Shown: positions 23,202 through 32,906 of the stretch, one piece after another | How the letters are laid out: each line of letters begins with the position of its first letter | Position numbering within the stretch: position 1 is the stretch's first letter | Assembly: GCA_003164785.1 (NCBI GenBank) | Contig: PLUE01000005.1 | Coordinates: 1-34,931, forward strand | Source of the DNA: Gammaproteobacteria bacterium | Lineage (GTDB): Bacteria; Pseudomonadota; Gammaproteobacteria; Steroidobacterales; Steroidobacteraceae | DNA length: 34,931 nucleotides | Reading direction: 5' to 3' | Notes under the pieces: model-generated | What the model was told of the DNA's origin: nothing | The model's input: the letters and a program-made list of their open reading frames with translations, nothing else | Database searches by the model: none | Position numbers and translations under genes: made by a program

Positions 23202-24188
23202 TCAAAGAAAGTGATCGTATCCGTGGGCCGGCGCGCTGAATGCCCGCCCGTCGAGAGTCCAATGAACACCATTTCCGCGACGTAGCTCACCGATCGCGGT
23301 CAGTTTCAGGTCCAGGCGATGCGCCGCATCCGATAGCTCGTCGAGACGAGTGGGCGGGACCGCCAGCAGCAACTCGTAGTCATCTCCCGCCGCCAGAGCC
23401 CAATCCCGCGCCTGATCGTCCCATCCCAGCGACTGCATCGCACGCGACAGCGGCAGGCGGCCGACATCGACATGCGCCGCGAGCCCGCTGGCCCGGGCGA
23501 GTTTGGGCAGATCGCCGACCAGACCGTCCGACAGGTCCATGGCTGCGTTGGCGATGCCGCGTGCGGCGATGCCGAACTGGACCCTCGGTATCGGATATTC
23601 GAAGCGTTCGATTAGATGATCCGAGGCCGCCCGATCATCGGTCGCCATCCGGGCGGTCACCAGCGCCAAACCCGCGCCGGCGTCACCCAAGGTGCCGGTG
23701 ACGACCAGCAGGTCGCCCTCCCGGGCGCCACTGCGCAGCATCGCGGTTCCCCGCGGCACGTGACCCATGATCTGGATGCTGACGGTCAAGTGTCCCGACG
23801 TGGTGTCGCCGCCCACCAAGGCCACCCCGTGTGCATCCGCCAGAGCCATGAGTCCATCGGCGAATCCCTGCAGCCATTGTTCGTCGGCCCTCGGCATGGT
23901 CAGGGCCAATGTCGCCCACGCCGGCGTGGCGCCCATGGCCGCGATATCGCTCAGGTTGACCGCCAACGCGCGATGGCCGATCGAGCGGGCATCGCTGTCC
24001 AACGGAAAATGCCGGCCGGCAACCACCGTGTCCACCGCGGCCACCAGATCCGCACCTGCCGGCATGCATAGCAGGGCGGCGTCATCGCCAACCCCGAGGA
24101 TGACATCCGACCGGGCCGCGACAGAGCTCGGACGAGAGAAGAAGCGGTCGATCAGTTCGAACTCGCCGAGGGACTTGGCGCCAGTCAC
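23202..24188 (-). CDS. thiL: Thiamine-monophosphate kinase
   Basis: 328 residues from GTG 24188, six bases after nusB. It phosphorylates thiamine monophosphate to the active cofactor thiamine diphosphate with ATP. The PurM-like fold is evident: GEFELIDRFF at the start, the Mg/ATP-binding GVGDDAALL, the VDTVVAGRHFP and VNLSDIAAMGATP segments, VGGDTTSG, AMDLSDGLVGDLP and AAGDDYELLLA. The length is typical. Its place after nusB is the standard proteobacterial arrangement. Confidence 0.96.
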   Translation of the reverse strand: MTGAKSLGEFELIDRFFSRPSSVAARSDVILGVGDDAALLCMPAGADLVAAVDTVVAGRHFPLDSDARSIGHRALAVNLSDIAAMGATPAWATLALTMPRADEQWLQGFADGLMALADAHGVALVGGDTTSGHLTVSIQIMGHVPRGTAMLRSGAREGDLLVVTGTLGDAGAGLALVTARMATDDRAASDHLIERFEYPIPRVQFGIAARGIANAAMDLSDGLVGDLPKLARASGLAAHVDVGRLPLSRAMQSLGWDDQARDWALAAGDDYELLLAVPPTRLDELSDAAHRLDLKLTAIGELRRGNGVHWTLDGRAFSAPAHGYDHFL

Positions 24189-24194
24189 GTGCTG

Positions 24195-24644
24195 TCAGCC
24201 CAACGGCTCACCGATCGGAACCCGGTACTCGTCCGGCCGCAGTTCCTTGGCGGCCCGGTCGAGCACCGCGTTCACGTACTTGTGCCCGTCCGTGGCGCCG
24301 AACTGCTTGGCCAGGAGCACGGCTTCGGCGAGCGCCACGCGATAGGGCAGCTCCGGATGCGCCTCGAGTTCATGAAAGCCAAGCCACAGCACGGCATGCT
24401 CGACCGGATCCAACTCGTGCGGCGGGATCTCGCTCAGCGGCGCCAGCCGTAGATCCAACGCCTCCAGATTCGGCGCGATCGCCGTGATCAGCTCGAGAAA
24501 GTAATCGCGGTCCACCCGCTCCGCTTCCGGATCCTCGGAGAACTGCTGATGGGTGTCCTGCCAGGAACGCGGATTGATCTGCAATTGATACAGCGCTTGC
24601 AGCGCCAGGCGGCGCGCGAGACTACGGGCACGATGAACGCTCAC
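24195..24644 (-). CDS. nusB: Transcription antitermination factor NusB
   Basis: 149 residues from GTG 24644, seven bases after the ribH stop. A longer reading to 24713 would overlap ribH and add residues alien to the family. NusB binds boxA RNA with NusE (S10) to make rRNA transcription resistant to termination. Recognisable elements: ARSLARRLALQALYQLQ (RNA-binding N-terminal helix), DYFLELITAIAPN, HAVLWLGFHEL and the C-terminal RVALAEAVLLAKQFGATDGH followed by KYVNAVLDR. Context ribH-nusB-thiL is classic. Confidence 0.95.
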   Translation of the reverse strand: MSVHRARSLARRLALQALYQLQINPRSWQDTHQQFSEDPEAERVDRDYFLELITAIAPNLEALDLRLAPLSEIPPHELDPVEHAVLWLGFHELEAHPELPYRVALAEAVLLAKQFGATDGHKYVNAVLDRAAKELRPDEYRVPIGEPLG

Positions 24645-24651
24645 GAGGACT

Positions 24652-25152
24652 TCACGTATCCAACCGACGCAGCAAATTCGCCATTTCGATCGCGACGAGC
24701 GCGGCATCCGCACCCTTGTTGCCGGCCTTGCCGCCCGCGCGATCCATCGCCTGTTCCATCGTGTCGGTCGTCAGGACGCCGAACGAGATGGGCACGCCCG
24801 ATTCGAGCGCAATGCGCGCGATACCGGAAGCACACTCGCCCGCCACGTAATCGAAATGCGGCGTCTGGCCCCGGACCACCGCGCCCAAGGTGATTAACGC
24901 ATCGTAGCGATGCGACAACGCCAGTTTGCGGGCCACGATGGGGATGTCGAACGCGCCCGGAACGCGGACGATCTCGATCTGCTTGTCGCCGGCGCCGTGG
25001 CGCTTGAGCGCATCCAGCGCGCCGCGGATCAGCGGATCGACGACGAGATCGTTGAACCGCGCAGCGACGAAGGCAAATCGCAGGTCGCGGGCGAGCAGTT
25101 CCCCCTCGATGATCTTCGGCTGTTCATTCGGCACGAATCGTTCCTCGCACAT
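24652..25152 (-). CDS. ribH: 6,7-dimethyl-8-ribityllumazine synthase
   Basis: 166 residues. ATG 25152 is used (GGAG just upstream); a TTG three bases earlier is less likely. It condenses 5-amino-6-ribitylamino-uracil with 3,4-dihydroxy-2-butanone 4-phosphate to lumazine, the penultimate step of riboflavin synthesis. Conserved pieces: [47 protein letters not shown] (with the catalytic His), [20 protein letters not shown] and GNKGADAA. The family forms 60-mers or pentamers in the cytosol. It lies 45 bases downstream of ribBA. Confidence 0.96.
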   Translation of the reverse strand: MCEERFVPNEQPKIIEGELLARDLRFAFVAARFNDLVVDPLIRGALDALKRHGAGDKQIEIVRVPGAFDIPIVARKLALSHRYDALITLGAVVRGQTPHFDYVAGECASGIARIALESGVPISFGVLTTDTMEQAMDRAGGKAGNKGADAALVAIEMANLLRRLDT

Positions 25153-25197
25153 CAATCTCCACCAGCTTGTATGCCCGACAGTATAAGCCCAGGTGCT

Positions 25198-26307
25198 TCA
25201 TTCGCCGCCATCCACGTACTCGGTCACCTCGAGATCGAAGGCCGCGAGGCCCTGCAACTGCTTCGGCGCGCTCAAGACCCGCATGCGGGTCAGCCCCAAA
25301 TCCTTGAGGATTTGCGCTCCGATGCCGTAGGTGCGCACGACCGTCGCCCCGTGACTGCGCGCCGTGGCGGGCTTCGCGTCCAGTTGCCGCACGGTGTCCA
25401 TGAATTCCCGCGGGGTCTCCTCGGGGCGCAGGATGACCACCACGCCGGATGCCTCTCTCGCAACCCGGCGCATTGCAGCACGCAGCGGCCAGCCGAGCTT
25501 GTCGCTGCGCACGCCCACCAGGTCGCGCAGGGTGTCCTCGAGGTGAACCCGGACCAGCGGCGGCAACACCGAATTCAGGTCACCTTTGACGAGCGCGATA
25601 TGTACGTTCTTGTTGACGTGATCCTCGAAGCAGCACAGGCGGAACTCGCCGAATTCGGTGTCCACGGGCTCGTCGTAGATGCGCTCCACGGAGCTCTCGT
25701 TCTTCAGCCGATAGCGGATGAGATCGGCGATCGTGCCGATCTTCAGGCCGTGAATTGTCGCGAAGCGCTCGAGATCCGGACGGCGGGCCATCGTGCCGTC
25801 GTCGTTGAGAATCTCGACGATCATCGCCGCCGCCGAGAAGCCGGCCAGCCGCGCAAGATCGCATCCCGCCTCGGTGTGCCCTGCCCGCGTGAGAACGCCG
25901 CCCGGTTGCGCCATCAACGGGAATATATGGCCCGGTTGCCGCAAATCCTCCGGTCGCGCCTTCGCCGCCACGGCGGTGAGCACCGTATGCGCACGGTCGT
26001 GGGCGGAGATGCCCGTGGTGACGCCCTCCGCAGCTTCGATCGACAACGTGAAGTTCGTGCGATGCGCACTGTCCGTATCGCTCACCATCAGCGGTAACCG
26101 GAGCTGCCGGCAACGCTCGCGCGTCAACGTCAGGCAAATGAGACCGCGACCGTAGCGCGCCATGAAGTTCACATCTTCCGGACGGACGGCCTCGGCCGCC
26201 ATGATGAGATCGCCTTCGTTCTCGCGATCCTCATCGTCCATGAGCACCGCCATCTTGCCCAGCCGGATGTCGGCGAGAATCTCATCGATCGTGTTGAATC
26301 CGCTCAT
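25198..26307 (-). CDS. ribBA: 3,4-dihydroxy-2-butanone 4-phosphate synthase with inactive GTP cyclohydrolase II-like domain
   Basis: 369 residues, ATG 26307. The N-terminal ~205 residues are a complete DHBP synthase: DDEDRENEGDLI (Mg/ribulose-5-phosphate acidic loop), TGISAHDRAHT, HIFPL and RAGHTEAGCDLARLAG. The C-terminal domain keeps the GTP cyclohydrolase II framework (LVRVHLEDTLRDL, then a GVVVIL strand) but the three zinc cysteines of RibA (SEC...RCDCG) are replaced (LED...RSDKL), as are the catalytic GRGIG-type residues. It should therefore make only DHBP, as known for RibBX-type proteins of Proteobacteria; a separate RibA is expected elsewhere. The ATG overlaps the stop of a 19-codon ORF upstream. 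Confidence 0.94.
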   Translation of the reverse strand: MSGFNTIDEILADIRLGKMAVLMDDEDRENEGDLIMAAEAVRPEDVNFMARYGRGLICLTLTRERCRQLRLPLMVSDTDSAHRTNFTLSIEAAEGVTTGISAHDRAHTVLTAVAAKARPEDLRQPGHIFPLMAQPGGVLTRAGHTEAGCDLARLAGFSAAAMIVEILNDDGTMARRPDLERFATIHGLKIGTIADLIRYRLKNESSVERIYDEPVDTEFGEFRLCCFEDHVNKNVHIALVKGDLNSVLPPLVRVHLEDTLRDLVGVRSDKLGWPLRAAMRRVAREASGVVVILRPEETPREFMDTVRQLDAKPATARSHGATVVRTYGIGAQILKDLGLTRMRVLSAPKQLQGLAAFDLEVTEYVDGGE

Positions 26308-26363
26308 GTCGAACGCCCCTCTGGTGTGATCTTCCCGGCTGCCTTGGTTGTCTCGATGTGCAT
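26304..26363 (-). CDS. 19-codon ORF between ribD and ribBA
   Basis: ATG at 26363, two bases after the ribD stop, with a strong Shine-Dalgarno (GAGGA) about eight bases upstream inside the ribD end. It encodes MHIETTKAAGKITPEGRST and stops with a TGA that overlaps the ribBA start (ATGA). Riboflavin synthase (ribE/ribC) normally occupies this place. The peptide's M-x6-A-x-GKI spacing weakly echoes the N-terminus of riboflavin synthases (MFTGI...A.GKI), so a deletion remnant is conceivable; a leader for coupled translation of ribBA is as likely. Confidence 0.4.
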   Translation of the reverse strand: MHIETTKAAGKITPEGRST

Positions 26364-26365
26364 CT

Positions 26366-27556
26366 TCAATTCCTCTTGGGAGTCAGTACCAGCCGCAGGT
26401 CATTTTGGATCAATCGTTGCTCGCGGAAATCGAAGCGCATCAAAGGATTCGCCGTGTCCAAGCCGCCCAGCGCCGCGAGAGGCGCGGCATCGGCGCCGAG
26501 CAAGACTGGCGCCACATAGAGGATCAGCTCATCGACCAGGCCGGATTCGAGAAACGCAGCCGCGAGGTGCGGTCCGCACTCCACGAACAGTTCGTTGACT
26601 TCCAGCGCGGTCAAATGCCCGAGCACGGCGTGCAGATCCAGGCCGCGCGCGGATCGCGGCACCCGCTGCACGGCGACCTTACCCACCTCATCGGAGGGCC
26701 GCCGGGTCGCATCGTCCGCGGCATCGCCAGCTGCACCGGCCGCGGCATCGCCAGCCGCGTCGCCTGCCGCATCGCTCGCCGCGAATATCAGCGCGTTGCC
26801 GCCAGCGAACACGCGCGCATGCGCGGGGCAGCTCAGCTCGGAATCGAGCACGACCCGCAGGGGTTGCCGGACCCACGGGCCGTAGGCAAGCCGCACGTCG
26901 AGCCGCGGATCGTCGATGCGCACCGTCCCGGCGCCCGTCAGAACCGCCGAACTCCTCGCGCGCCACGTTTGCACGTCGGCGCGGGCGCCTTCGCCGGTGA
27001 TCCACAGCTGCCCGCCCGCCGCGGGCGCGGTGCGCGCATCCAGACTCATCGCCAGCTTCAGGCGAATGAACGGCCGACCACGCTCGAAACGGGAGAAGAA
27101 ACCCACGTTCAGGTCCCGCGCGGCTTCGGCGCGAAGTCCCGACGAGACCGCGATGCCCGCCGCCTTCAACCGCTGAACACCGCCGCCGGACACCTTGGGA
27201 TTCGGATCGATTGCCGCACAAACCACCCGGCTCACGCCCGCAGCGATCAGCGCGTCGGCGCAGGGCGGGGTGCGGCCGGTGTGGCCGCACGGTTCCAACG
27301 TGACATAGGCGGTTGCGCCGCGCGCTCGACCGCCTGCGGACCGCAGCGCCAATACCTCGGCATGCGGCTCACCGGCGCGCACATGCCAACCCTCGCCGAT
27401 GACCTGGCCATCGCGCACCAACACGCAGCCCACACGCGGATTCGGGTCGGTCGTATACAGACCGAGTTCCGCCAGCGCGAGCGCCTTCGCCATGAATATC
27501 TCGTCCAACGTCTGCGTGCCGTCCAGCGCCGCGGACCCGGGTGCGTCGTCGGTCAT
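26366..27556 (-). CDS. ribD: Bifunctional riboflavin deaminase/reductase RibD
   Basis: 396 residues. The N-terminal deaminase holds the zinc site His65/Glu67 (PHAEV) and Cys90/Cys99 ([12 protein letters not shown]); the C-terminal reductase shows [34 protein letters not shown] and [13 protein letters not shown]. It converts the pyrimidine product of GTP cyclohydrolase II to 5-amino-6-ribitylamino-uracil phosphate. The start ATG overlaps the nrdR stop (ATGA, 27553-27556). Residues 260-285 are an unusual Ala/Gly/Asp-rich insertion made by a short DNA repeat, slightly lengthening the protein beyond the usual ~370. Confidence 0.95.
   Translation of the reverse strand: MTDDAPGSAALDGTQTLDEIFMAKALALAELGLYTTDPNPRVGCVLVRDGQVIGEGWHVRAGEPHAEVLALRSAGGRARGATAYVTLEPCGHTGRTPPCADALIAAGVSRVVCAAIDPNPKVSGGGVQRLKAAGIAVSSGLRAEAARDLNVGFFSRFERGRPFIRLKLAMSLDARTAPAAGGQLWITGEGARADVQTWRARSSAVLTGAGTVRIDDPRLDVRLAYGPWVRQPLRVVLDSELSCPAHARVFAGGNALIFAASDAAGDAAGDAAAGAAGDAADDATRRPSDEVGKVAVQRVPRSARGLDLHAVLGHLTALEVNELFVECGPHLAAAFLESGLVDELILYVAPVLLGADAAPLAALGGLDTANPLMRFDFREQRLIQNDLRLVLTPKRN
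26702..26779. repeat. Imperfect codon-level tandem repeat inside ribD
   Basis: On the coding strand the stretch reads as diverged copies of a GCGGCAGGCGAT-like 12-base unit, giving (S/G)[20 protein letters not shown] in the reductase domain of RibD. All changes keep frame. It looks like slippage-driven expansion in a surface loop. Confidence 0.6.
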
Positions 27557-28077
27557 TTGGTTTTGTCGCCGGGTTCGACGCCGGGCAGCAGCGGCAGCTG
27601 GTCCTTGCTGGGTTCGCGCCGACGGCGATGCCGGCGCAGTTGATCGATTTCGGTGCGAAACGCCTCGATGTCCTGGAAGCTGCGATAGACCGACGCGAAA
27701 CGCACGTAGCCCACCTCGTCCAGATGGCGCAGCTCCTCCATCACCATGTCGCCGACGCTGCGCGAGGCGATCTCGCGCTCGCCGAGGCTCCGCAGCTTGT
27801 GGCAGATGCTTGCCACCGCCGCCTCGATGGCGTCGCGGCTCACCGGACGCTTTTCCAAAGCCCGCTCCATACCCGCCAGCAATTTGCTCTCATCGAACGG
27901 TTCGCGGCTGCGGTCGCTCTTGACCACCGTGGGCAGGAGCAATTCGGCCGTCTCGAACGTCGTGAAACGCTCCGTACATTCGAGACATTCGCGGCGTCGC
28001 CGAATCTGTCGACCCTCGCCGGCAAGGCGAGAGTCGATGACTTTAGTCTCCGAGTGACCGCAAAATGGACAATGCAT
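27553..28077 (-). CDS. nrdR: Transcriptional repressor NrdR
   Basis: 174 residues from ATG 28077, which places the zinc ribbon at the very N-terminus as in the family; a longer reading to 28146 adds unrelated residues. Zinc ligands Cys3, Cys6, Cys31 and Cys34 (MHCPFCG...[13 protein letters not shown]), then the ATP-cone (about 49-139: [34 protein letters not shown]). It senses ATP/dATP and represses ribonucleotide reductase operons. The Arg-rich, Pro-containing C-terminal tail is longer than in E. coli. It lies 41 bases after glyA; the glyA-nrdR-ribD order is typical. Confidence 0.96.
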   Translation of the reverse strand: MHCPFCGHSETKVIDSRLAGEGRQIRRRRECLECTERFTTFETAELLLPTVVKSDRSREPFDESKLLAGMERALEKRPVSRDAIEAAVASICHKLRSLGEREIASRSVGDMVMEELRHLDEVGYVRFASVYRSFQDIEAFRTEIDQLRRHRRRREPSKDQLPLLPGVEPGDKTK

Positions 28078-28118
28078 GGAGACGACTCGGAGGGGTCCCG
28101 CCGCGGACCGTGTGGCGC

Positions 28119-29372
28119 TTAAGCATAGACGGGGAAGCGACGGCACAGCGCCATCGCTTCGCCACGCACGCGCTCGATCACCGACTCATCGCCCATGTGA
28201 TCGAGCACATCCGCGATCCAATGCGACAACTGGGTCACCTCCGGTTCCTTGAATCCCCGGGTGGTCACCGCCGGCGTCCCGATGCGCAGGCCGCTGGTCA
28301 CCATCGGAGGGCGCGGGTCGTTGGGCACGGCGTTCTTGTTCACGGTCATGTGCGCGCGACCGAGCGCGGCATCCGCATCCTTGCCCGTGATGTTCTTGTC
28401 GATCAGGTCGACCAGGAATAGATGGTTGTCGGTGCCACCGGAAACGATCTTGTAGCCCCGCTGCTGCAATACCTGGGTCATGACCTGGGCGTTCGCCACG
28501 ACCTGCTTCGAATAGACCTTGAATTCCGGCTGCAGCGCTTCGAGGAAGGCCACCGCCTTTGCGGCGATGACGTGCATCAACGGTCCACCCTGCGTTCCCG
28601 GGAACACCATCGAGTTGAATTTCTTGTGCAATTCGGCGTGCGGCCGCGCCAGGATCAGGCCGCCGCGCGGTCCGCGTAGCGTCTTGTGGGTGGTCGTGGT
28701 CACGACGTCGGCGATCGGGACCGGATTGGGATACAGGCCGGCGGCGACCAGGCCGGCCACATGGGCCATGTCCACGAACAGATAGGCGCCGACCGAATCG
28801 GCGATCGCGCGGAAGCGCGCAAAGTCGATGACCCGCGAGTAAGCGGAAAAGCCGGCGACGATGACCTTGGGACGATGTTCCTGCGCCAGCCGATCGACCT
28901 GCTCGTAATCGATTTCGGCGGTATCCGGCAGGATGCCGTACTGGAACGCCTTGAACAGCTTGCCGGAAAAATTCACCTTGGCCCCATGGGTCAAATGACC
29001 GCCATGGTCCAGGCTCATGCCGAGAATGGTGTCGCCGGGCGACAGCAGCGCCAGATAGACCGCGGCGTTCGCCTGCGATCCCGAGTGGGGCTGGACGTTC
29101 GCATAAGCGGCGCCGAACAGTTCCTTGGCCCGGTCGATGGCCAATTGCTCGGCAATGTCGACGAACTCGCAACCACCGTAGTAACGCTTGCCGGGATAGC
29201 CCTCGGCGTACTTGTTGGTCAGCACCGACCCTTGTGCTTCCAGAACGCGCGGACTGGTATAGTTTTCCGACGCGATCAGTTCGATATGGTCTTCCTGGCG
29301 GGTTCGTTCGCTGGCCATGGCCTGCGCGAGTTCGGGATCGAAACCGGCAATCGTCATCGAGGCTTTGAACAT
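28119..29372 (-). CDS. glyA: Serine hydroxymethyltransferase
   Basis: 417 residues, the family's standard length. The PLP-binding lysine is Lys230 in [16 protein letters not shown]; other signatures are [57 protein letters not shown] and [17 protein letters not shown]. It interconverts serine and glycine while loading tetrahydrofolate with a one-carbon unit, in the cytosol. ATG 29372 has GGGAG about eight bases upstream. It probably heads the minus-strand operon running through thiL. Confidence 0.97.
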   Translation of the reverse strand: MFKASMTIAGFDPELAQAMASERTRQEDHIELIASENYTSPRVLEAQGSVLTNKYAEGYPGKRYYGGCEFVDIAEQLAIDRAKELFGAAYANVQPHSGSQANAAVYLALLSPGDTILGMSLDHGGHLTHGAKVNFSGKLFKAFQYGILPDTAEIDYEQVDRLAQEHRPKVIVAGFSAYSRVIDFARFRAIADSVGAYLFVDMAHVAGLVAAGLYPNPVPIADVVTTTTHKTLRGPRGGLILARPHAELHKKFNSMVFPGTQGGPLMHVIAAKAVAFLEALQPEFKVYSKQVVANAQVMTQVLQQRGYKIVSGGTDNHLFLVDLIDKNITGKDADAALGRAHMTVNKNAVPNDPRPPMVTSGLRIGTPAVTTRGFKEPEVTQLSHWIADVLDHMGDESVIERVRGEAMALCRRFPVYA

Positions 29373-29483
29373 TCACGGATCTCCCGACAGATAGCCGCCT
29401 AGTCTAGCCGATCGCCGCGTCGCCGTCGCCTTAACGTCCGGCGCGCGCCCTCGCCGGCGCCGTCATCCCGCCCCGTGCGACGC

Positions 29484-30431
29484 TCAACCGGTCAAAAACG
29501 TCCGGACGACCGCGGTCCACGCCCGTGCCAGGTTGCGCCGGTTGTAACCGCCGCCGCCCAGCCCCAACACCCGTCCATGCCCTTGGTTGTCGGCGATCAC
29601 GCATAGGCGGCGTGCGGCATGCGCGTGCGCCGCCTCGCTGTAGCGCAAATGCGTGATCGGGTCACCCGCCAAACTGTCGGCTCCGCACTGGAACAGGATG
29701 AATTCGCTGGGAAAACTCTCCAGATACTCCTCGACCTGCCCCCACGCCGCCATGAACTCCGCATCGCCGGCCCCCGGGGGTAGCGGAATATTGAGCTTGG
29801 TGCCGGCCGCCCGGCCCCTGCCGGTTTCCTCGGCAGCGCCGGTGCCCGGGTACAGATCCCGACCATCTTCATGGATATCCGCGAATATCACGTCAGAGTC
29901 GTCATCGAAAGCGTAGAACACGCCATCGCCGTGATGGGCGTCGATGTCGACATAAGCGATGCGTTGTATGCCATATTGTGAACGCAGCCGTTCGATCGCG
30001 ACGCCGCAATCGTTGAACACGCAAAAGCCGGCCGCCCGCTCTCGCGCCGCGTGGTGAAGCCCGGCAATGGGTACGAAGGCCCGGCGACTGGCGCCTGACA
30101 TCAAGGCGTCCACCGCCACCAAGGTCGCGCCGACCACGGAACTCGCGGCCTCGAAAACCCCCTTGAAGGCGGGCGTGTCACCGCCATCCAAAAAGCCCTC
30201 TCCGGTCGCCGATTTCTGCTGAACGAAGTCCACGTAGGGCTTCGTATGGAACGAAGTCAGCTCCTCGATCGAGGCGCTTCGCGGCGGTAAGTGCAGCACG
30301 TCGCTCGCCAGCCCCTGGGCGGCCAGCTCACGCACGAAACATTCGTGGCGATCGGAACCGAAGGGGTGACCGTTGCCAAACCCGTAGCGGGCAATGGCTT
30401 CTCCGGCAACGACGGCAACGGGTACGGGCAT
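29484..30431 (-). CDS. Histone deacetylase-fold protein (acetoin utilisation/HDAC family)
   Basis: 315 residues. The arginase/deacetylase fold is recognisable: PIAGLHHAARERAAGFCVFN (tandem His126/His127 of the charge relay), VDIDAHHGDGV with zinc ligands Asp164 and His166, the third ligand Asp252 in FQCGADSLAGDP, and the final GLGGGGYN. All catalytic residues are present, so it should be an active zinc amidohydrolase, removing acetyl groups from lysine, polyamines or a small molecule; which one cannot be told from sequence. ATG 30431 has no clear ribosome site. It diverges from ettA and precedes glyA by 111 bases on the same strand. Confidence 0.93.
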   Translation of the reverse strand: MPVPVAVVAGEAIARYGFGNGHPFGSDRHECFVRELAAQGLASDVLHLPPRSASIEELTSFHTKPYVDFVQQKSATGEGFLDGGDTPAFKGVFEAASSVVGATLVAVDALMSGASRRAFVPIAGLHHAARERAAGFCVFNDCGVAIERLRSQYGIQRIAYVDIDAHHGDGVFYAFDDDSDVIFADIHEDGRDLYPGTGAAEETGRGRAAGTKLNIPLPPGAGDAEFMAAWGQVEEYLESFPSEFILFQCGADSLAGDPITHLRYSEAAHAHAARRLCVIADNQGHGRVLGLGGGGYNRRNLARAWTAVVRTFLTG

Positions 30432-30537
30432 TGTTGGAAAAGGTTAGCACGCACGACGCAATCGCCGTGACAAGTTTCGGCGAGTCGCGGATAATTCACC
30501 CCGATCCCCGGTCCTGAATTTTACACATAGGTAGCAC

Positions 30538-32211
30538 ATGGCTCAGTTCATTTACACCATGAACCGGGTTGGCAAGGTTGTGCCACCCAAACGCGTCATC
30601 CTGCGCGACATCACCTTGAGCTTCTTTCCCGGCGCCAAAATCGGCGTCCTGGGCCTCAATGGCTCCGGCAAATCGACCCTCCTCAAGATCATGTCAGGCC
30701 TCGACAAGGAAATCGAAGGCGAAGCCCGCCCGCAGGCTGGTATCAAGGTCGGGTACCTGCCCCAGGAGCCGGTGCTCGATGAGGCGAAGACCGTGCGCGA
30801 CGTGGTCGTCGAAGGCGTGAGCGAAGTCCAAGGCCTCATCGACCGGTTCAACGCGATCAGCGACCGATTCGCGGAGCCCATGCCCGACGACGCGATGAAC
30901 AAGCTCATGGAAGAGCAGGCGAAAATGCAGGACAAGATCGATGCGGTGAACGGCTGGGAGCTGGAGCGCAAGCTCGAGATCGCGGCCGACTCGTTGCGTC
31001 TGCCGCCGTGGGACGCCGTGATCGGCAAACTGTCCGGCGGTGAAAAGCGGCGCGTCGCCCTCTGCCGCCTGCTGCTGTCGAATCCCGACATGTTGCTGCT
31101 CGACGAACCCACCAACCATCTGGACGCCGAGTCGGTGGCCTGGCTGGAGCACTTCCTCGAGGAGTATCCGAGCACCGTGATCGCGGTCACCCACGATCGC
31201 TACTTCCTGGACAACGTCGCCGAGTGGATCCTCGAACTCGACCGCGGCCACGGCATCCCCTGGGAAGGCAATTACTCCTCGTGGTTGGAACAGAAGGGCG
31301 CGCGGCTGGCCCAGGAAGAACGCACTCAGGACGCTCTCGCCAAGACGCTGAAGCGCGAACTCGAATGGGTTCGCACCAATCCGAAGGCGCGGCAGGCCAA
31401 GTCCAAGGCGCGTTTGCAGCGCTACGAGGAACTCGCCTCCACGGAATTCCAGAAGCGCAACGAAACCAACGAAATTTACATCCCGCCCGGCGAGCGGCTG
31501 GGCGATCTGGTGATCGAGTGCACGAACGTGCGCAAGGCGTTTGGCGACCGGTTGCTGATCGAGAATCTGAACTTCAACCTGCCCGCCGGCGGCATCGTCG
31601 GCATCATCGGGCCGAACGGCGCCGGCAAGACGACACTGTTCCGCATGCTCGCTGGCATGGAGAAGCCGGACAGCGGCGAGATCCGCGTCGGCCCCTCGGT
31701 GAAACTGGCCTATGTCGACCAGTCGCGCCAATCGCTCAACGACAAGAACACCGTCTGGCAGGAAATTTCCGGCGGCCAAGAACTCATCAAGGTAGGCAAC
31801 TACGAAACCTCGTCCCGCGGCTACGTCGGGCGCTTTAATTTCAAGGGCACACTGCAGCAACAATTCATCGGCGATTTGTCGGGCGGTGAGCGCAATCGCG
31901 TCCATCTTGCCAAGGTGCTCAAGTCCGGCGGCAACGTCCTGCTGCTCGACGAACCCACCAACGACCTCGACATCGAAACCCTGCGTGCCCTCGAAGAGGC
32001 ACTGGTCGCCTTTCCGGGTTGTGCGGTGGTCATCTCGCATGACCGCTGGTTCCTGGACCGCATCGCCACCCACATTCTTGCCTTCGAAGGCGACTCGCAG
32101 GTGATGTGGTTCGAGGGCAACTATCAGGAATACGTCGAGGACTACAAGAAACGCAAGGGCGAGGACGCCTCACAGCCGCACCGGATCCGTTACAAACCGT
32201 TGACAGGATGA
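30538..32211 (+). CDS. ettA: Energy-dependent translational throttle protein EttA (ABC-F ATPase)
   Basis: 557 residues with two ABC ATPase domains and no membrane segments. Walker A sites are GLNGSGKST (39-47) and GPNGAGKTT (about 357-365); signature motifs are LSGGEKRR and LSGGERNR; Walker B regions are [12 protein letters not shown] and [12 protein letters not shown]. The opening [19 protein letters not shown] and the [19 protein letters not shown] linker (here [15 protein letters not shown]) are specific to EttA. It binds the ribosomal E site and gates the first peptide bond according to ATP/ADP ratio. Start ATG 30538 with AGG nearby. Its stop overlaps a possible start of the next gene. 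Confidence 0.96.
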   Translation: MAQFIYTMNRVGKVVPPKRVILRDITLSFFPGAKIGVLGLNGSGKSTLLKIMSGLDKEIEGEARPQAGIKVGYLPQEPVLDEAKTVRDVVVEGVSEVQGLIDRFNAISDRFAEPMPDDAMNKLMEEQAKMQDKIDAVNGWELERKLEIAADSLRLPPWDAVIGKLSGGEKRRVALCRLLLSNPDMLLLDEPTNHLDAESVAWLEHFLEEYPSTVIAVTHDRYFLDNVAEWILELDRGHGIPWEGNYSSWLEQKGARLAQEERTQDALAKTLKRELEWVRTNPKARQAKSKARLQRYEELASTEFQKRNETNEIYIPPGERLGDLVIECTNVRKAFGDRLLIENLNFNLPAGGIVGIIGPNGAGKTTLFRMLAGMEKPDSGEIRVGPSVKLAYVDQSRQSLNDKNTVWQEISGGQELIKVGNYETSSRGYVGRFNFKGTLQQQFIGDLSGGERNRVHLAKVLKSGGNVLLLDEPTNDLDIETLRALEEALVAFPGCAVVISHDRWFLDRIATHILAFEGDSQVMWFEGNYQEYVEDYKKRKGEDASQPHRIRYKPLTG

Positions 32212-32213
32212 AC

Positions 32214-32897
32214 ATGAGCATCTACATCACGCCGCAAGACGAACTGCATGTCGAAAATCAGGGCATCGCGTTGACCTGCCCGCATTGCCAGACGCTGACG
32301 CATGTCTCCGCGTCGGCAACGCCGAAATTCACGGAGCTCAGCCTCCGCAAACCCAAGCAGATCGGCATCGTCTTCCGATGTGATGCCTGCGGCGAACCGA
32401 TCTTCTTGAGGTTTCCCGCGAAATCATACAATCCCCAGCGCATCGAACTCTCGTCGAATTACGCCGAGCTGGAACGCGCGCCCGAGAATTTCCCGCTCAC
32501 CTACCTGCCCGAGGAGGCGGAACTGATGTTTCGCGAGGCGCTCGGCTGTTACTCCGCCGGCTGCTACAACGCGTTCGCCGCGATGAGCCGCCGCGCGGCG
32601 CAATCCCTGTTCCGCGAACTCGGCGAGCGCGGCAAGCTGGAGATGTTCGACACGCTGCAGGAGATTCGCAATCTGGCGGAGCTCGATGACCAGACGTTCG
32701 CGACGCTGCGCGCCGTGCTGTTCGGCAGCGACAGCGATCCCTGGCCGCACCAACCGCACTTGAACGCCGAGAGCGCCGGCATCCTCCTCGAGGTCATGCG
32801 CGATCTTCTGTATCAAACCTTCGTGCGCAAGGCGCGTCTGCTGCAGGCCATGACGTTTCGCAAATACGTGGCGCCGCAGGTGGAAACGAGCGCCTGA
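32214..32897 (+). CDS. Zinc-ribbon, DUF4145-like protein
   Basis: 227 residues from ATG 32214 (AGGA five bases upstream); ATG 32208, overlapping the ettA stop, is an alternative. N-terminal zinc ribbon: Cys22/Cys25 (TCPHCQ) and Cys56/Cys59 (RCDACG). The helical part around 95-135 (EEAELMFREALGCYSAGCYN then AFAAMSRRAAQSLF) matches the DUF4145 core, a domain often seen alone or beside restriction and defence proteins, with no agreed function. The C-terminus is helical. It is probably co-transcribed with ettA and with the small HTH gene nine bases downstream. Confidence 0.8.
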   Translation: MSIYITPQDELHVENQGIALTCPHCQTLTHVSASATPKFTELSLRKPKQIGIVFRCDACGEPIFLRFPAKSYNPQRIELSSNYAELERAPENFPLTYLPEEAELMFREALGCYSAGCYNAFAAMSRRAAQSLFRELGERGKLEMFDTLQEIRNLAELDDQTFATLRAVLFGSDSDPWPHQPHLNAESAGILLEVMRDLLYQTFVRKARLLQAMTFRKYVAPQVETSA

Positions 32898-32906
32898 TTG
32901 TAGTGC

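Noticed and set aside
29438..29457. GC-rich hairpin CCGGCG...CGCCGG between the deacetylase-like gene and glyA as a terminator
   Set aside because: Only a six-base stem with no T-run; expected by chance in GC-rich spacer DNA.
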